Virus record (IMG/VR): IMGVR_UViG_3300030098_002339
Coordinates: 24,285 to 88,284 of that record
Origin: a virus
Length of the DNA stretch: 64,000 bases
Direction: 5' to 3' (one strand)
Part shown: in pieces, positions 41,488 through 49,463 of the stretch
How the letters are laid out: each line of letters starts with the position of its first letter
Position numbering within the stretch: the stretch's first letter is position 1
Translations under genes and position numbers: made by a program
Notes under the pieces: model-generated
Seen by the model: only the letters and a program-made list of their open reading frames with translations
Told to the model about the DNA's origin: nothing
The model's database searches: none

Positions 41488-41681
41488 TGAGTAGACATAC
41501 AGAAAATAAAGAAGAAATATTAAAAATTCATGGCGAACTTAAGGTAATTAATACTAAGTTAGATAACCATATTGTACACTTAACAGCTAGAGTAAATACG
41601 ATTTATAAAATTATTTGGGTTGTTGGTGTTATGGCGTTAGGAAACCTTTTAGGGTTAGTTAAAACTCTCCTGGTTCCATAA
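41487..41681 (+). CDS. Small membrane protein, 64 aa
   Basis: One-base overlap with the 1061-residue gene. N-terminal coil (KEEILKIHGELKVINTKLDNH) and a C-terminal hydrophobic segment (IYKIIWVVGVMALGNLLGLV). Architecture reversed relative to 1459. Possibly holin-related. Confidence 0.6.
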   Translation: MSRHTENKEEILKIHGELKVINTKLDNHIVHLTARVNTIYKIIWVVGVMALGNLLGLVKTLLVP

Positions 41682-41905
41682 TGAAAGTAGCTTTGGCAAT
41701 TGTTATGTGCTCTCTTGTTTATGCAGAGTGCATGCCTCCTTATGAATTTCCCGAAAGATACCGAAGTCATTACGAATGTATGATTGCAGGATATGAAAAA
41801 TCATTATCTAAAATGAAAGAAATTGGGAGAACAGATATTAATAAAGATCAAGTATTTATTAAATTTGCTTGTTATCCAGTAGAAGAACCAGGTTCAGATA
41901 CATAA
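41681..41905 (+). CDS. Secreted Cys-containing protein, 74 aa
   Basis: A signal peptide is likely (MKVALAIVMCSLVYA), followed by a mature part with cysteines at ECMPP, YECMI and FACYP. Pattern C...YE...FACYP recurs in 44407 (FACGK). Periplasmic; function unknown. Confidence 0.6.
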   Translation: MKVALAIVMCSLVYAECMPPYEFPERYRSHYECMIAGYEKSLSKMKEIGRTDINKDQVFIKFACYPVEEPGSDT

Positions 41906-41958
41906 TTTTGTACCTCTAGGTCTAGACTAACACACTAATTAGTTGTACAAGCAATAAT

Positions 41959-42672
41959 ATGCTTCGAAAATCAATACTTTGCATTAGCGATCAACACTCT
42001 CCATATCATCATCCAGATACACTTGACTTTCTGGCTGCACTCAAGAAAGAATACAAACCCGATTGTATTGTGAATATGGGAGATGAATTAGACTGGCACA
42101 GTATTTCTTTTCATGACCATCATCCAGGATTACGTGCACCTAAAGATGAACTTACGGAAGCTAAAGTATTCTTCCAAGAGTTACATAGTATGTTTCCTAA
42201 AATGCATTTATTGGATTCCAATCATGGAAGTCTAGTATTTAGGAAAGCAACAAGACACGGAATACCACACGAACTTTTTAAATCATATAATGATATGTTA
42301 GGTGTGGGACCAGGTTGGACTTGGCATGAGGACTTAATCATCAAAGCATCCAACGGACAAAAAATTTACTTCTGCCATGGTAAATATAAAGATGTGCTAA
42401 AGGTAGCACAACAATATGGTATGTGTACTGTCCAAGGACATTACCATACTACATTCAGTATACATTACTGGAGTAATCCAAATGAATTACTCTGGGCTAT
42501 GCAAACTGGATGTTTAATAAACATGAAAAGTTTAGCTTTTGAATATAATAAACTTCAAAAGACTAGACCAGTAATAGGAACCGCTGTGATCATTAACGGA
42601 CTACCGAAATTGATCCCAATGGTATTAAAAGACAATGGCAGATGGAATAGAAAAATTACCGAGAGGAATTAG
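41959..42672 (+). CDS. Calcineurin-like metallophosphoesterase
   Basis: A 237-residue protein with the metal-binding series D11-x-H13 (SDQHSP), G41-D42, N88-H89 (DSNHG), H140 (CHGKY) and G160-H-Y-H163. These are the residues of the calcineurin-like fold. It could act on nucleotides, RNA or phosphodiesters; substrate unknown. The 53 bases before it contain a TTGTAC...GTACAA pair. Its 3' end overlaps the next gene by 38 bases. Confidence 0.85.
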   Translation: MLRKSILCISDQHSPYHHPDTLDFLAALKKEYKPDCIVNMGDELDWHSISFHDHHPGLRAPKDELTEAKVFFQELHSMFPKMHLLDSNHGSLVFRKATRHGIPHELFKSYNDMLGVGPGWTWHEDLIIKASNGQKIYFCHGKYKDVLKVAQQYGMCTVQGHYHTTFSIHYWSNPNELLWAMQTGCLINMKSLAFEYNKLQKTRPVIGTAVIINGLPKLIPMVLKDNGRWNRKITERN

Positions 42673-43081
42673 AAACAAGAATCCAGGCAATATTAAAATA
42701 GGTACTGACTGGGATGGGTTGGCTGATGAACAATCAGATCCAACTTTTTGTGTTTTTAAGGAAGCTGTTTGGGGTATTCGAGCTTTAATGAGAATACTCT
42801 TAGTCTATCGTTTTCATCATAAAAAAAATAATGTAGAGGATATTATCGGAAGATGGGCTCCTCCTAGTGAAAATGATACTGACGCTTATATAGACTTTGT
42901 CTGTAACAAGACAGGTTTCAATCCGATGGATCAACTAGATAATAGTATTGAACACTATTTACCTTTAGTTAAATCCATCATTCAAATGGAAAATGGCAAG
43001 CAGCCATATACAGATGAACACTTAGTGGAAGGAATGTATAAAGCATGGGAGGGATTTCCAACAAAATCCTCCGCTACTTAA
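42635..43081 (+). CDS. Peptidoglycan hydrolase-like / endolysin (putative)
   Basis: A 148-residue protein with PRGIRNKNPGNI (9-20), WGIRALMRILLVYR and IIGRWAPPSENDT: the pattern of phage structural/lytic proteins often assigned to virion-associated peptidoglycan hydrolase. No signal peptide is visible, so release would need the holin-like protein at 43201. It could instead be a virion component. Confidence 0.6.
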   Translation: MADGIEKLPRGIRNKNPGNIKIGTDWDGLADEQSDPTFCVFKEAVWGIRALMRILLVYRFHHKKNNVEDIIGRWAPPSENDTDAYIDFVCNKTGFNPMDQLDNSIEHYLPLVKSIIQMENGKQPYTDEHLVEGMYKAWEGFPTKSSAT

Positions 43082-43197
43082 TGTATGTTGGAGATAGATT
43101 ACATCAATGGGCTTGGGATAGATTCTACAAAAGACGAAAAGTTATTCGTCACGTTGGTGGAAGAACAGGTAAAATATACACTTTTAAAAGGAAGTAA
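43081..43197 (+). CDS. Basic microprotein, 38 aa
   Basis: One-base overlap with the preceding gene. Starts MYVGDRLHQWAWD and is Arg/Lys-rich (FYKRRKVIRHVGGRTGKIY). Unknown. Confidence 0.5.
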   Translation: MYVGDRLHQWAWDRFYKRRKVIRHVGGRTGKIYTFKRK

Positions 43198-43200
43198 TAT

Positions 43201-43599
43201 ATGTGGTTAGGACTAGCAAAAATGGCTCTCCAAACGGGAGCTAAAGTCTATGCAAATAAGCAACGCACTAAACAAGCGATGTCTGACGCTGCCCTATTGA
43301 CTGCTGAAAAGCAAGCACGGGGTGAGATTGAATATAATGGTAAGCTATTAGAAGCTCGTCAAAATGATTATAAAGACGAAGTAGTCTTGATTATTTTAAC
43401 GCTTCCGATTTTGGTACTCGCTTACGGGGTGTGGTCAGACGATCCGCAAGCTATGGAAAAGATACAAATATTCTTTGATCATTTTCAAGCACTCCCTTCA
43501 TGGTTTACTAATTTGTGGATTTTAGTTGTTGCATCAATTTTTGGTATTAAAGGTACACAAATCTTTCGTAGTGGTGGACCTAAATTACCTAAAAAATGA
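43201..43599 (+). CDS. Holin-like membrane protein, 132 aa
   Basis: A helical, charged N-terminal half (KQRTKQAMSDAALLTAEKQA) precedes two hydrophobic segments (VVLIILTLPILVLAYGVW and LWILVVASIFGIKG) with a basic end PKLPKK. This matches the holin-like proteins next to lysis genes of marine podoviruses. Confidence 0.7.
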   Translation: MWLGLAKMALQTGAKVYANKQRTKQAMSDAALLTAEKQARGEIEYNGKLLEARQNDYKDEVVLIILTLPILVLAYGVWSDDPQAMEKIQIFFDHFQALPSWFTNLWILVVASIFGIKGTQIFRSGGPKLPKK

Positions 43600-43811
43600 C
43601 AGAAAAAGCAGACTATCAAGAAATTATAAACGAATACAAAGAACAAGTACGGGTTCTTAAAGAGCAGCTCAATGAGCTTACGGATGCTGCTAAGGCTAAA
43701 GATTCGGCTCTTAAAAGAACTTTACAAAAGTTAGAATACGTAACAGAAGATTTAGACAAAGCGAATGAAGAATTAAATGCAAAAAAAGGTATGGAAAAAA
43801 CCTCAAAATAG
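43596..43811 (+). CDS. Coiled-coil protein, 71 aa
   Basis: ATGA overlap with the holin-like gene. Long charged heptads (YKEQVRVLKEQLNELTDAAKA, then RTLQKLEYVTEDLDKANEEL). Lacks a membrane anchor. Possibly a lysis regulator. Confidence 0.6.
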   Translation: MTEKADYQEIINEYKEQVRVLKEQLNELTDAAKAKDSALKRTLQKLEYVTEDLDKANEELNAKKGMEKTSK

Positions 43812-43953
43812 AACCTATGATGTAGGTAAATGTAAATGGTGTCATAAAGACATGGTTAGTTCTGATCCTTTTGTAGTTTTTGCAGATAAATCTAGAGCTT
43901 GTTTAAAATGTTATCATAACTCAGGAGCATCCTTACCGATGTTTCGTAAATGA
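43777..43953 (+). CDS. Zinc-ribbon-like protein, 58 aa
   Basis: Read in another frame than its neighbour, starting 35 bases before that gene's stop. Four cysteines in two C-x2-C pairs (C19/C22 in CKWC, C42/C45 in CLKC), followed by HNSGASLPMFRK. The spacing suits a treble-clef or ribbon zinc finger. Confidence 0.6.
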   Translation: MQKKVWKKPQNRTYDVGKCKWCHKDMVSSDPFVVFADKSRACLKCYHNSGASLPMFRK

Positions 43954-44039
43954 CAAATTTTCCTTACGATATACAAATGACAGGAATGTTTGTATTTATA
44001 ACACTCTACTTAGTATTTAAGGTAATAAACTGGATATGA
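43950..44039 (+). CDS. Small membrane peptide, 29 aa
   Basis: ATGA overlaps at both ends. A single hydrophobic segment (MFVFITLYLVFKVINWI). Possible accessory lysis peptide. Confidence 0.45.
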   Translation: MTNFPYDIQMTGMFVFITLYLVFKVINWI

Positions 44040-44407
44040 AAATAAGTGAATCAACAAGTGTGGCTATGCCAATCAAAAATATGATTGGAATTATTTTTGC
44101 AGTTGCTATGGGTGTGTGGGCATGGGCAGATATTACAAGTAGACTTACATCTTTAGAGACTTCTAAACAATTAATGGAACAAGATTTACTTGAAGCAAGT
44201 ACTCAAAAACCCATAGACCAAGAGCAATTCATGTTGTTGGAAATGATTACTTCTTCTCAAGAAAAATTAATTAGAAGAGTTGATGACATGATGCATAATA
44301 AAATTAATATTAAAGCATTAGAAAAATCAGTTAATAAACTGCAATCTGATGTAGAAAAATTAAAAGATAAGCAAAGATCCTTTGCTAATGGAAATGGAGC
44401 ACATTAA
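44036..44407 (+). CDS. Membrane protein with coiled coil, 123 aa
   Basis: Hydrophobic segment (~16-30: MIGIIFAVAMGVWAW) followed by a long coil (~40-118) ending FANGNGAH. It is like 1459 and could be an inner-membrane spanin-type protein. One-base overlap with the next gene. Confidence 0.6.
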   Translation: MKISESTSVAMPIKNMIGIIFAVAMGVWAWADITSRLTSLETSKQLMEQDLLEASTQKPIDQEQFMLLEMITSSQEKLIRRVDDMMHNKINIKALEKSVNKLQSDVEKLKDKQRSFANGNGAH

Positions 44408-44625
44408 TGGTCGAAACGGTGATCGCCCTATGTATGTTTTATCAAGGTGGAATTATTGAACACACTTATAAAAAAAGTATGTCTGATTGTTTAAAATCTA
44501 AAAGGATTGCTTCTAGAGAAGTTAATCCTGAAAATGTCAGATTTGCCTGTGGTAAAGTAACTGCAAAAACAGAAATTTATATGGGTGAAAAAAAGATACT
44601 TAAAATATTAGAAGATAAATATTAA
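44407..44625 (+). CDS. Small Cys-containing protein, 72 aa
   Basis: Hydrophobic start (METVIALCMFYQGG-like, with Val at position 2), then SDCLKS and FACGK. It resembles the secreted protein at 41681 in cysteine pattern. One-base overlaps on both sides. Confidence 0.55.
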   Translation: MVETVIALCMFYQGGIIEHTYKKSMSDCLKSKRIASREVNPENVRFACGKVTAKTEIYMGEKKILKILEDKY

Positions 44626-44738
44626 TGAACACATGTACAAATTGTAAATGTAATAGTAAATGGCTTTATATTTATAGAGCTGCTATTGTTATATCTATTC
44701 TTGGATTGTTTTATATTCATACAATGGAGTGTATTTAA
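44625..44738 (+). CDS. Small membrane protein with Cys cluster, 37 aa
   Basis: Starts MNTCTNCKCNSKW with a C-x2-C-x-C motif, followed by a hydrophobic segment (AAIVISILGLFYI). The cysteine group could bind metal at the membrane face. Unknown function. Confidence 0.5.
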   Translation: MNTCTNCKCNSKWLYIYRAAIVISILGLFYIHTMECI

Positions 44739-44917
44739 TGGACAATAAAATAGTAACAGCATTGTTAGCTATTCTTCTTGCATTGGGAGGCTGGAATTTA
44801 AGTCAGACTTTTAAATTAAGCAATGATATGGTTTTAGTTAAAGAGAAAATTTCTAACATTGAAAACAAAATTAATAAATTCAAACCAAATAAGAAGAAAA
44901 AGAAGAAGAATAAATAA
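44738..44917 (+). CDS. Small membrane protein with basic tail, 59 aa
   Basis: Start placed at MDNKIV, overlapping the previous stop by one base. A hydrophobic segment (VTALLAILLALGGW) is followed by a coil and an almost pure Lys tail. Similar layout to the small membrane genes at 41487 and 1459. Confidence 0.6.
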   Translation: MDNKIVTALLAILLALGGWNLSQTFKLSNDMVLVKEKISNIENKINKFKPNKKKKKKNK

Positions 44918-44965
44918 CCAATACAATTACTTTCTTAAAAAACGTAGATGGTATAGTAGGAGGAG

Positions 44966-45154
44966 ATGAGGTATTTAATTACATTTTTATTTTTAAGTTT
45001 ATTTTTAGTAGCTTGTGAAAACACAAGACACTCAATAGGTGTTACTGGTAAACCATTAGCAACTGAGGGTAAATTTGAAGATAGTGTAAAATTTAATTAT
45101 AAGATTATTTTTGGGAAAATCAGATCAAAAAACACAGAAGAAGATGACGACTAG
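44966..45154 (+). CDS. Small lipoprotein, 62 aa
   Basis: A signal peptide with lipobox LVAC (MRYLITFLFLSLFLVAC), so the mature protein would begin at the lipid-modified Cys17. AGGAGG precedes the ATG. The short mature part is polar and ends EEDDD. A candidate outer-membrane spanin (o-spanin) or exclusion lipoprotein. Confidence 0.7.
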   Translation: MRYLITFLFLSLFLVACENTRHSIGVTGKPLATEGKFEDSVKFNYKIIFGKIRSKNTEEDDD

Positions 45155-45248
45155 GAATCCAGTCGCTAGAAGTTTACCTAAATACAAACATAAACGCTTT
45201 AAAGATAATACGAAATATAATAGGAAGAAGTATAAGTTAGAGTATTAG
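45144..45248 (+). CDS. Basic microprotein, 34 aa; last gene of unit A
   Basis: Overlaps the lipoprotein stop by 11 bases in another frame and overlaps the convergent oxygenase by 12. Arg/Lys/Tyr-rich (PKYKHKRFKDNTKYNRKK). The unit A/B junction falls here. Confidence 0.45.
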   Translation: MTTRNPVARSLPKYKHKRFKDNTKYNRKKYKLEY

Positions 45249-45917
45249 TTTGGATTTAGGTTTTTTTTCTTTTCTAGGTTCACCGAATACATTAAAACTA
45301 AAAGATCTACGTTCTCCTTTTGTTCTAAAAGGATAAACCATATGATACATCCACCAGGGAAAGAGATAATAATCTCCAACCTTTGGGCGGATTCTTACTG
45401 TATTAGTTGAAAATAATTGGACTTGTCCATACTGCATTTCAATACCACCAGCAGTTGGATAATGATCTAGATCTTCTTTATCCCATTCTTCTTTAATACC
45501 TTTAGGTAAAGATAGATACCCTACACAAGACATATGACAATTCGTATGGTAATGTAAGGGATTAAAATCACCTGCAAAGGTTCTTACATACCAACCCGAT
45601 TTAAATACTATTTTTTGAAGTTCTTTAGAATTATCTGGATGTGCTTCAATATAAGCACTAACTAATTTTTGAAAATAGGGAGCCCATTTTTCAAATACTT
45701 CAGGACTAATAATTAACTCTTGTTTAACATTACCGACTAGATCATCAGAGAAATCATGTAATTTACTTTTCTCTTTATCAGCAACAATGTTATCACAATC
45801 TTTATTAAAATCATCAATCAGTTCTTGAGGTAATTTACAATGACCTATGGATGGACCAAAAGGTCTATAAATTTTAAGTTCTTTATTCTCTTTATTTAAT
45901 TTACTATAATGTGCCAC
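45237..45917 (-). CDS. 2OG-Fe(II) oxygenase-like protein (unit B)
   Basis: A 226-residue homologue of the 1843 gene with the same ligand set (HYHTNCHM, YHMVYPF, GERRSFSFNV). It differs mainly at the N- and C-termini and in conservative changes. It keeps the overlap with the DUF3310 gene (14 bases). It marks the start of the second unit. Confidence 0.8.
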   Translation of the reverse strand: MAHYSKLNKENKELKIYRPFGPSIGHCKLPQELIDDFNKDCDNIVADKEKSKLHDFSDDLVGNVKQELIISPEVFEKWAPYFQKLVSAYIEAHPDNSKELQKIVFKSGWYVRTFAGDFNPLHYHTNCHMSCVGYLSLPKGIKEEWDKEDLDHYPTAGGIEMQYGQVQLFSTNTVRIRPKVGDYYLFPWWMYHMVYPFRTKGERRSFSFNVFGEPRKEKKPKSKLIL

Positions 45918-46191
45918 GTTTCCACTTTCTATATCCTTCTACCCAGGATTCTTTAGGTTCATTAGTATAGTCTCTTTCAATAATCATTTCAATAAAGTGT
46001 ATAGCTTTAAGTAAGTCTTTCTTACCACCTTTATCTTGGTGTCTAATGATATACTTAATAGCTGATCCTTCAGGAAATAATAACTTATTTTCTACAACAA
46101 ATTTACTAGGCTGAATCTTATATTTTAAATAATAAGATCCACCTACCTGTTGATCATAACTAGAACTTGAGTTTGAAACCTTTTTTTTCAT
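45904..46191 (-). CDS. DUF3310 protein (unit B)
   Basis: Start placed at MKKKVSNSS; a longer frame to 46242 lies inside the upstream gene. QQVGGSYYLKYKIQPSKF, EGSAIKYIIRH and KAIHFIEMIIERD are as in the 2510 gene, but it has about 14 extra residues at the C-terminus (ESWVEGYRKWKRGTL). Confidence 0.75.
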   Translation of the reverse strand: MKKKVSNSSSSYDQQVGGSYYLKYKIQPSKFVVENKLLFPEGSAIKYIIRHQDKGGKKDLLKAIHFIEMIIERDYTNEPKESWVEGYRKWKRGTL

Positions 46192-46519
46192 ATTTAATTT
46201 GAGCAGGAGTTCTTTTATCATGTAAAAGTTTAAGCTGCTCATCAGTCATAATATACTCTTTATTCTTTAAAGCAATCTGTATTTTAGTATAAGCATAATC
46301 TGGATCTATATTAGCCATTCTAAATACTATTTTAAAATCTTTAGACTTTTTGGAAAGCCAAGTAAGTGCTTTATGTTTACAATCAACATATCCTTTTCTA
46401 ATACCTTCGTAAGTCGCATCTCTAACTGCTTGAGCAATTACCGCTGTCCACAGTATATGTTCAGGACTCTTCTCTAAATCTGTCGACTGTTCTGTGGGTA
46501 GTGTCTTTAACCTCAACAT
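46160..46519 (-). CDS. Conserved hypothetical protein, 119 aa (unit B)
   Basis: Homologue of 2761: W-T-AVIAQAVRDATY, KHKALTWLSKKSKDFKIVF, ends KGFKLKF. The 59-base overlap with the upstream gene is kept exactly, although the sequences differ. Confidence 0.7.
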   Translation of the reverse strand: MLRLKTLPTEQSTDLEKSPEHILWTAVIAQAVRDATYEGIRKGYVDCKHKALTWLSKKSKDFKIVFRMANIDPDYAYTKIQIALKNKEYIMTDEQLKLLHDKRTPAQIKYEKKGFKLKF

Positions 46520-46691
46520 CTTTTACAACCTCATAAGTTACTCTTGATTTTCTCATGCCATCATCACGAAATTTAAATTCACTTAGGTTTAATTTTTTAA
46601 AGTTAGATAAGGCATGGTCATCATCTTCAGCAGATAAATATATTTCTGTTGTTTGAGGTAACCATACCCATACTTTAAACTTATAAATCAT
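46461..46691 (-). CDS. Conserved hypothetical protein, 76 aa (unit B)
   Basis: MIYKFKVWVWLPQTTEIYLSA, then HALSNFKKLNL. Homologue of 3056 with changed C-terminus (overlapped by the next gene). ATGA overlap with the 46688 gene. Confidence 0.7.
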   Translation of the reverse strand: MIYKFKVWVWLPQTTEIYLSAEDDDHALSNFKKLNLSEFKFRDDGMRKSRVTYEVVKDVEVKDTTHRTVDRFREES

Positions 46692-47014
46692 ATATTATGT
46701 TGTCTTCTACTAGCTTCTAAAGTTCTAAAGAGATCTATAATTAGACCTTCTTTATCTCTTTTATTACCCATTGTAGCTGACTTAACTTCAGCCTGGAATA
46801 ATTCTTCAACAGCATTCTTATAAATATCTGAAGCATAAAAGCCTTGCTCTTTAGCAGATATAGATTTTAATTCTCTATCATCCATTATAAATAATGCTTT
46901 CTTTCTCTTTAATAATCTATCTAGATACTTTACATTAGCATTAGCTTCTGCACTCTGTTCATCAGTATCACTTAGATATTTTAGAGCTTTCTCTAATCGT
47001 TCTTCTGTTATCAT
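46688..47014 (-). CDS. Helical conserved protein, 108 aa (unit B)
   Basis: Same length as its homologue at 3286; differences are concentrated in residues 40-75 while SAEANANVKYLDRLLKRKKAL and the C-terminus are kept. The ATG overlaps the stop of the 47011 gene by 4 bases. Confidence 0.75.
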   Translation of the reverse strand: MITEERLEKALKYLSDTDEQSAEANANVKYLDRLLKRKKALFIMDDRELKSISAKEQGFYASDIYKNAVEELFQAEVKSATMGNKRDKEGLIIDLFRTLEASRRQHNI

Positions 47015-47244
47015 TTTTCACCTACTTTTTTACAATACGTTAAAAATACTTTATATTCTTTATTATCAATCTTATAAAATACTCCTTCATATTTTTGTTC
47101 ACCTGGTTTACTATATGTATTTTTTACTACATATTCTTCGCAAGTTTGATAATCCACAAATTGTTGTTTCAGAACATATTTCATTCCTAACTTTTGTGGA
47201 TTGATTTCGCTGGGTGCTATTAATAGCATTAATAATTCTATCAT
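47011..47244 (-). CDS. Small exported-type Cys protein, 77 aa
   Basis: Hydrophobic start (MIELLMLLIAP), then VDYQTCEEYV and FLTYCKKVGEK. Occupies the slot of 3729 and shares the two-cysteine pattern, but the sequence is mostly different. AAGGAA precedes the ATG. Confidence 0.55.
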   Translation of the reverse strand: MIELLMLLIAPSEINPQKLGMKYVLKQQFVDYQTCEEYVVKNTYSKPGEQKYEGVFYKIDNKEYKVFLTYCKKVGEK

Positions 47245-47268
47245 ATATTCCTTTTATTAAATGACAAA

Positions 47269-47355
47269 GTGGGCTCATTTATATTTATACATTTGTTCTA
47301 TGTTGAACCCACTCGCCACGCTATGCTTAAGAGGGAGATGATTCGTCAGCATAGC
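47269..47355 (-). promoter_or_regulatory. Stem-loops after the SSB-like gene (unit B)
   Basis: GTGGG...CCCAC (47269-47312) and GCTATGCT-N20-AGCATAGC (47320-47355) fill the gap after the SSB-like gene. Stem sequences are unrelated to those of unit A at 3966-4048. Confidence 0.5.
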
Positions 47356-47363
47356 AATTCGGT

Positions 47364-47867
47364 TTAAAACTGATCGTTAAATTCATCAGGATTTTCTTTA
47401 GCAGATAATATCTTTCTTACATATCCATCTACTTTAGTAAAATCAATTTCTTTACCTGATTGAATTGATGCAGCCATTAAATTACTCATAGTCAATCTAT
47501 ATTTTTCTTCCCATTGACCAGATTTAATTGGTGCAGATTGAACAGCATTTGGTACAGGTACACTAGCAGCAACTTCGCCACCTAGTAACTCAACTGACTT
47601 TGCAGTTTGATACCATTTACCATTCTTGCTTTGTCTTGCAGGCATTGCAATGATTTTTAATCTTGCACCTTTCTGCCAACCTTCAGCACCTACTGCTTCA
47701 CCATAAATAGTCATATCATTACCATCATCTTTGGTAACGTAAATACTATATTTACCGCCACCATCTCTTGATGCAAATGATTTCTTATGTGAGCATTCAA
47801 ATGTTTCTAGATTTTCCATATTCCTCCTTTTATTTAATTGTTTAACTATACTACCTATTCGTTGCAT
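47364..47867 (-). CDS. SSB-like / OB-fold protein (unit B)
   Basis: Long form from MQRIGS at 47867 (GAGGT upstream), 167 residues; internal start at 47819 (AGGAGG upstream), 151 residues. As in unit A both starts carry a Shine-Dalgarno sequence. The core is nearly the same as 4053; the linker and acidic end (ENPDEFNDQF) differ. Confidence 0.6.
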   Translation of the reverse strand: MQRIGSIVKQLNKRRNMENLETFECSHKKSFASRDGGGKYSIYVTKDDGNDMTIYGEAVGAEGWQKGARLKIIAMPARQSKNGKWYQTAKSVELLGGEVAASVPVPNAVQSAPIKSGQWEEKYRLTMSNLMAASIQSGKEIDFTKVDGYVRKILSAKENPDEFNDQF

Positions 47868-47874
47868 ATATACC

Positions 47875-48672
47875 TCATTTCCAGGCTGTATGCCATATCT
47901 TTCTTGCGAACGCTTCAGCACCTGGCGAATATCTCCATCTCCAGTTGTCGAATGTCAAAGGAAACATTCGTACAACGTCTTCCTTTGTTTTCGCTATTCC
48001 TAAGATATGTTCTATCGATTTAAAGGCTTGGATTAAAGTTTCTAAACATCCTACATGATCTCCTAAATCAGAAGTATGATGATCCCAAGCAGATGCATAT
48101 AACAGTAAGCATTCTTTATTGAATAACTCACGATATAAGAACTGCTGCCTTAAATGATCGGGTTTAGGGTGATAGTTATGATTAATTCTTCCCTTTCTCC
48201 CCTTATGTCTTTCTGCTGCAGTTGGAGCATATCTCCAAACTTTAGCAGTCGCTTTAGTATCAACGATATAATCATTGAACTCAAAGTCTGTCTTCGCAAC
48301 TACTGGCAAACATAGATCCTTATAAGGACCATTATATTCCCTTTGATAATGAATTAATTTACCATATTGTTTTAATTCTTTAACAAATGTATTTGCTATT
48401 TGAGCAGTCCATTCGTATTCATCATCAATGGTTCCTCCGTTTTCACCACATCTTTCTATGTATTTACCTTTAGCATCACTTATGATAAGTTTTTCATCAG
48501 TGATTTGATTTACTAATGCATGATGAGCTGCTTCTTCCGCAGCGTGTCCCATTCGCATTCTTGCATTCTCTTCTGTTTCGAATCCGTATATTTTTTCTAT
48601 GATCCACATTTGCGGACAATCAATAAACGTATTACCAGCAGAAGCTGAATGATGTTCTATAACTTTCAACAT
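47875..48672 (-). CDS. PD-(D/E)XK exonuclease (unit B)
   Basis: A 265-residue homologue of 4576. Start placed at MLKVIE after GGAG; a longer frame to 48702 is not supported. GHAAEEAAHHAL, KTDFEF...YIVDTKAT and QQFLYREL motifs are intact. An insertion near residues 75-85 makes it slightly longer. Confidence 0.8.
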   Translation of the reverse strand: MLKVIEHHSASAGNTFIDCPQMWIIEKIYGFETEENARMRMGHAAEEAAHHALVNQITDEKLIISDAKGKYIERCGENGGTIDDEYEWTAQIANTFVKELKQYGKLIHYQREYNGPYKDLCLPVVAKTDFEFNDYIVDTKATAKVWRYAPTAAERHKGRKGRINHNYHPKPDHLRQQFLYRELFNKECLLLYASAWDHHTSDLGDHVGCLETLIQAFKSIEHILGIAKTKEDVVRMFPLTFDNWRWRYSPGAEAFARKIWHTAWK

Positions 48673-48684
48673 AATTTTCTCCGT

Positions 48685-48978
48685 ATGATTGTTAATATTC
48701 AAAAGTACTTATGTAGTACTTATAACATATCCCTTGAAACTTTGAAGGGAAAAAAACCAATAAAAGATAAAGATGAGTATAATAAATACAACTTATCTAT
48801 TATCTTATGTTGGCTATTGCTACCTACGCAACGCTGGGGTAGCAAAAGCCTTATAGCTCGTTTCCACGGGTGTAAGCATAAGAATAGGGTATATCGTCTT
48901 ATTCGCTTCTATGAGTCTAATAGAGGCTTTAAACGCTATGTTAATGAGGCTATAAAAGGGTATAAATGCGACAAATAG
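48685..48978 (+). CDS. DnaA domain IV-like protein (unit B)
   Basis: A 97-residue homologue of 5383. The segment KSLIARFHGCKHKNRVYRL is unchanged, so the putative recognition helix and GCKH signature are under strong constraint, while the C-terminal end has diverged. Start at MIVNIQ, 12 bases from the divergent nuclease start. Confidence 0.5.
   Translation: MIVNIQKYLCSTYNISLETLKGKKPIKDKDEYNKYNLSIILCWLLLPTQRWGSKSLIARFHGCKHKNRVYRLIRFYESNRGFKRYVNEAIKGYKCDK
48703..48721. promoter_or_regulatory. Perfect palindrome, candidate operator (unit B)
   Basis: AAGTACT-TATGT-AGTACTT, the perfect form of the element at 5401-5419. It is placed the same distance inside the rightward gene, next to the nuclease start. 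Confidence 0.4.
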
Positions 48979-49463
48979 AAAAACCAGAACTTATCTCTAC
49001 AGTAATGGATAAGAAGAAAGTATGGTTAAATATAAGAGAATCTCGCCTCTTATATATGTTTCATCGCAAGCTCATTTCTTGGGAAGAATATGAAGCTGGT
49101 TCCAGATACCGATTAATGTGTGAACTCCAAGGTGGAGGTACAGGTAATGTTCTTAAAGAACGTACTGATGGTGGAACTCCAGATTTTATGACTATGCAAA
49201 TAGGGGCAGCACTAGCAATAGCAGAAGTGGATGCTGAACTTGGTGAAGATAATGCTAGAAATATGAAGTTATTTTGCCATGAAAATTATGGTATTATTGA
49301 AATTGCACATATGCTAGGTAAGTCAGAACGTAGTACTTCTTTTTTAATTCACGAAGGTTTAGCTAGATTAGCAGTTTATTATGGGTACAAAAAAGTTAGA
49401 CATACCATCAGGAGACAAGGTACAAAGGTTAAGAGACAAGCAATATCTGAAATTTGTAAGTAG
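48966..49463 (+). CDS. DUF6456-like / HTH protein (unit B)
   Basis: A 165-residue homologue of 5660. EYEAGSRYRLMCELQGG, AALAIAEVDAELGE and the HTH are kept; the recognition region (MLGKSERSTSFLIHEGL) differs, which may reflect a different target site. Overlaps the HNH gene by 83 bases. Confidence 0.65.
   Translation: MRQIEKPELISTVMDKKKVWLNIRESRLLYMFHRKLISWEEYEAGSRYRLMCELQGGGTGNVLKERTDGGTPDFMTMQIGAALAIAEVDAELGEDNARNMKLFCHENYGIIEIAHMLGKSERSTSFLIHEGLARLAVYYGYKKVRHTIRRQGTKVKRQAISEICK

Larger units (their letters stand above)
1843..45236. other. Phage genome equivalent, unit A (complete, ~43.4 kb)
   Basis: The unit is bounded by the oxygenase stop at 1843 and the next oxygenase stop at 45237. 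It holds one full set of phage genes: two leftward clusters, a short rightward cluster and a long rightward late operon ending in lysis-type genes. The boundaries are comparative positions and need not be the physical genome ends, which could equally lie near the G-run at 11922. Confidence 0.8.
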
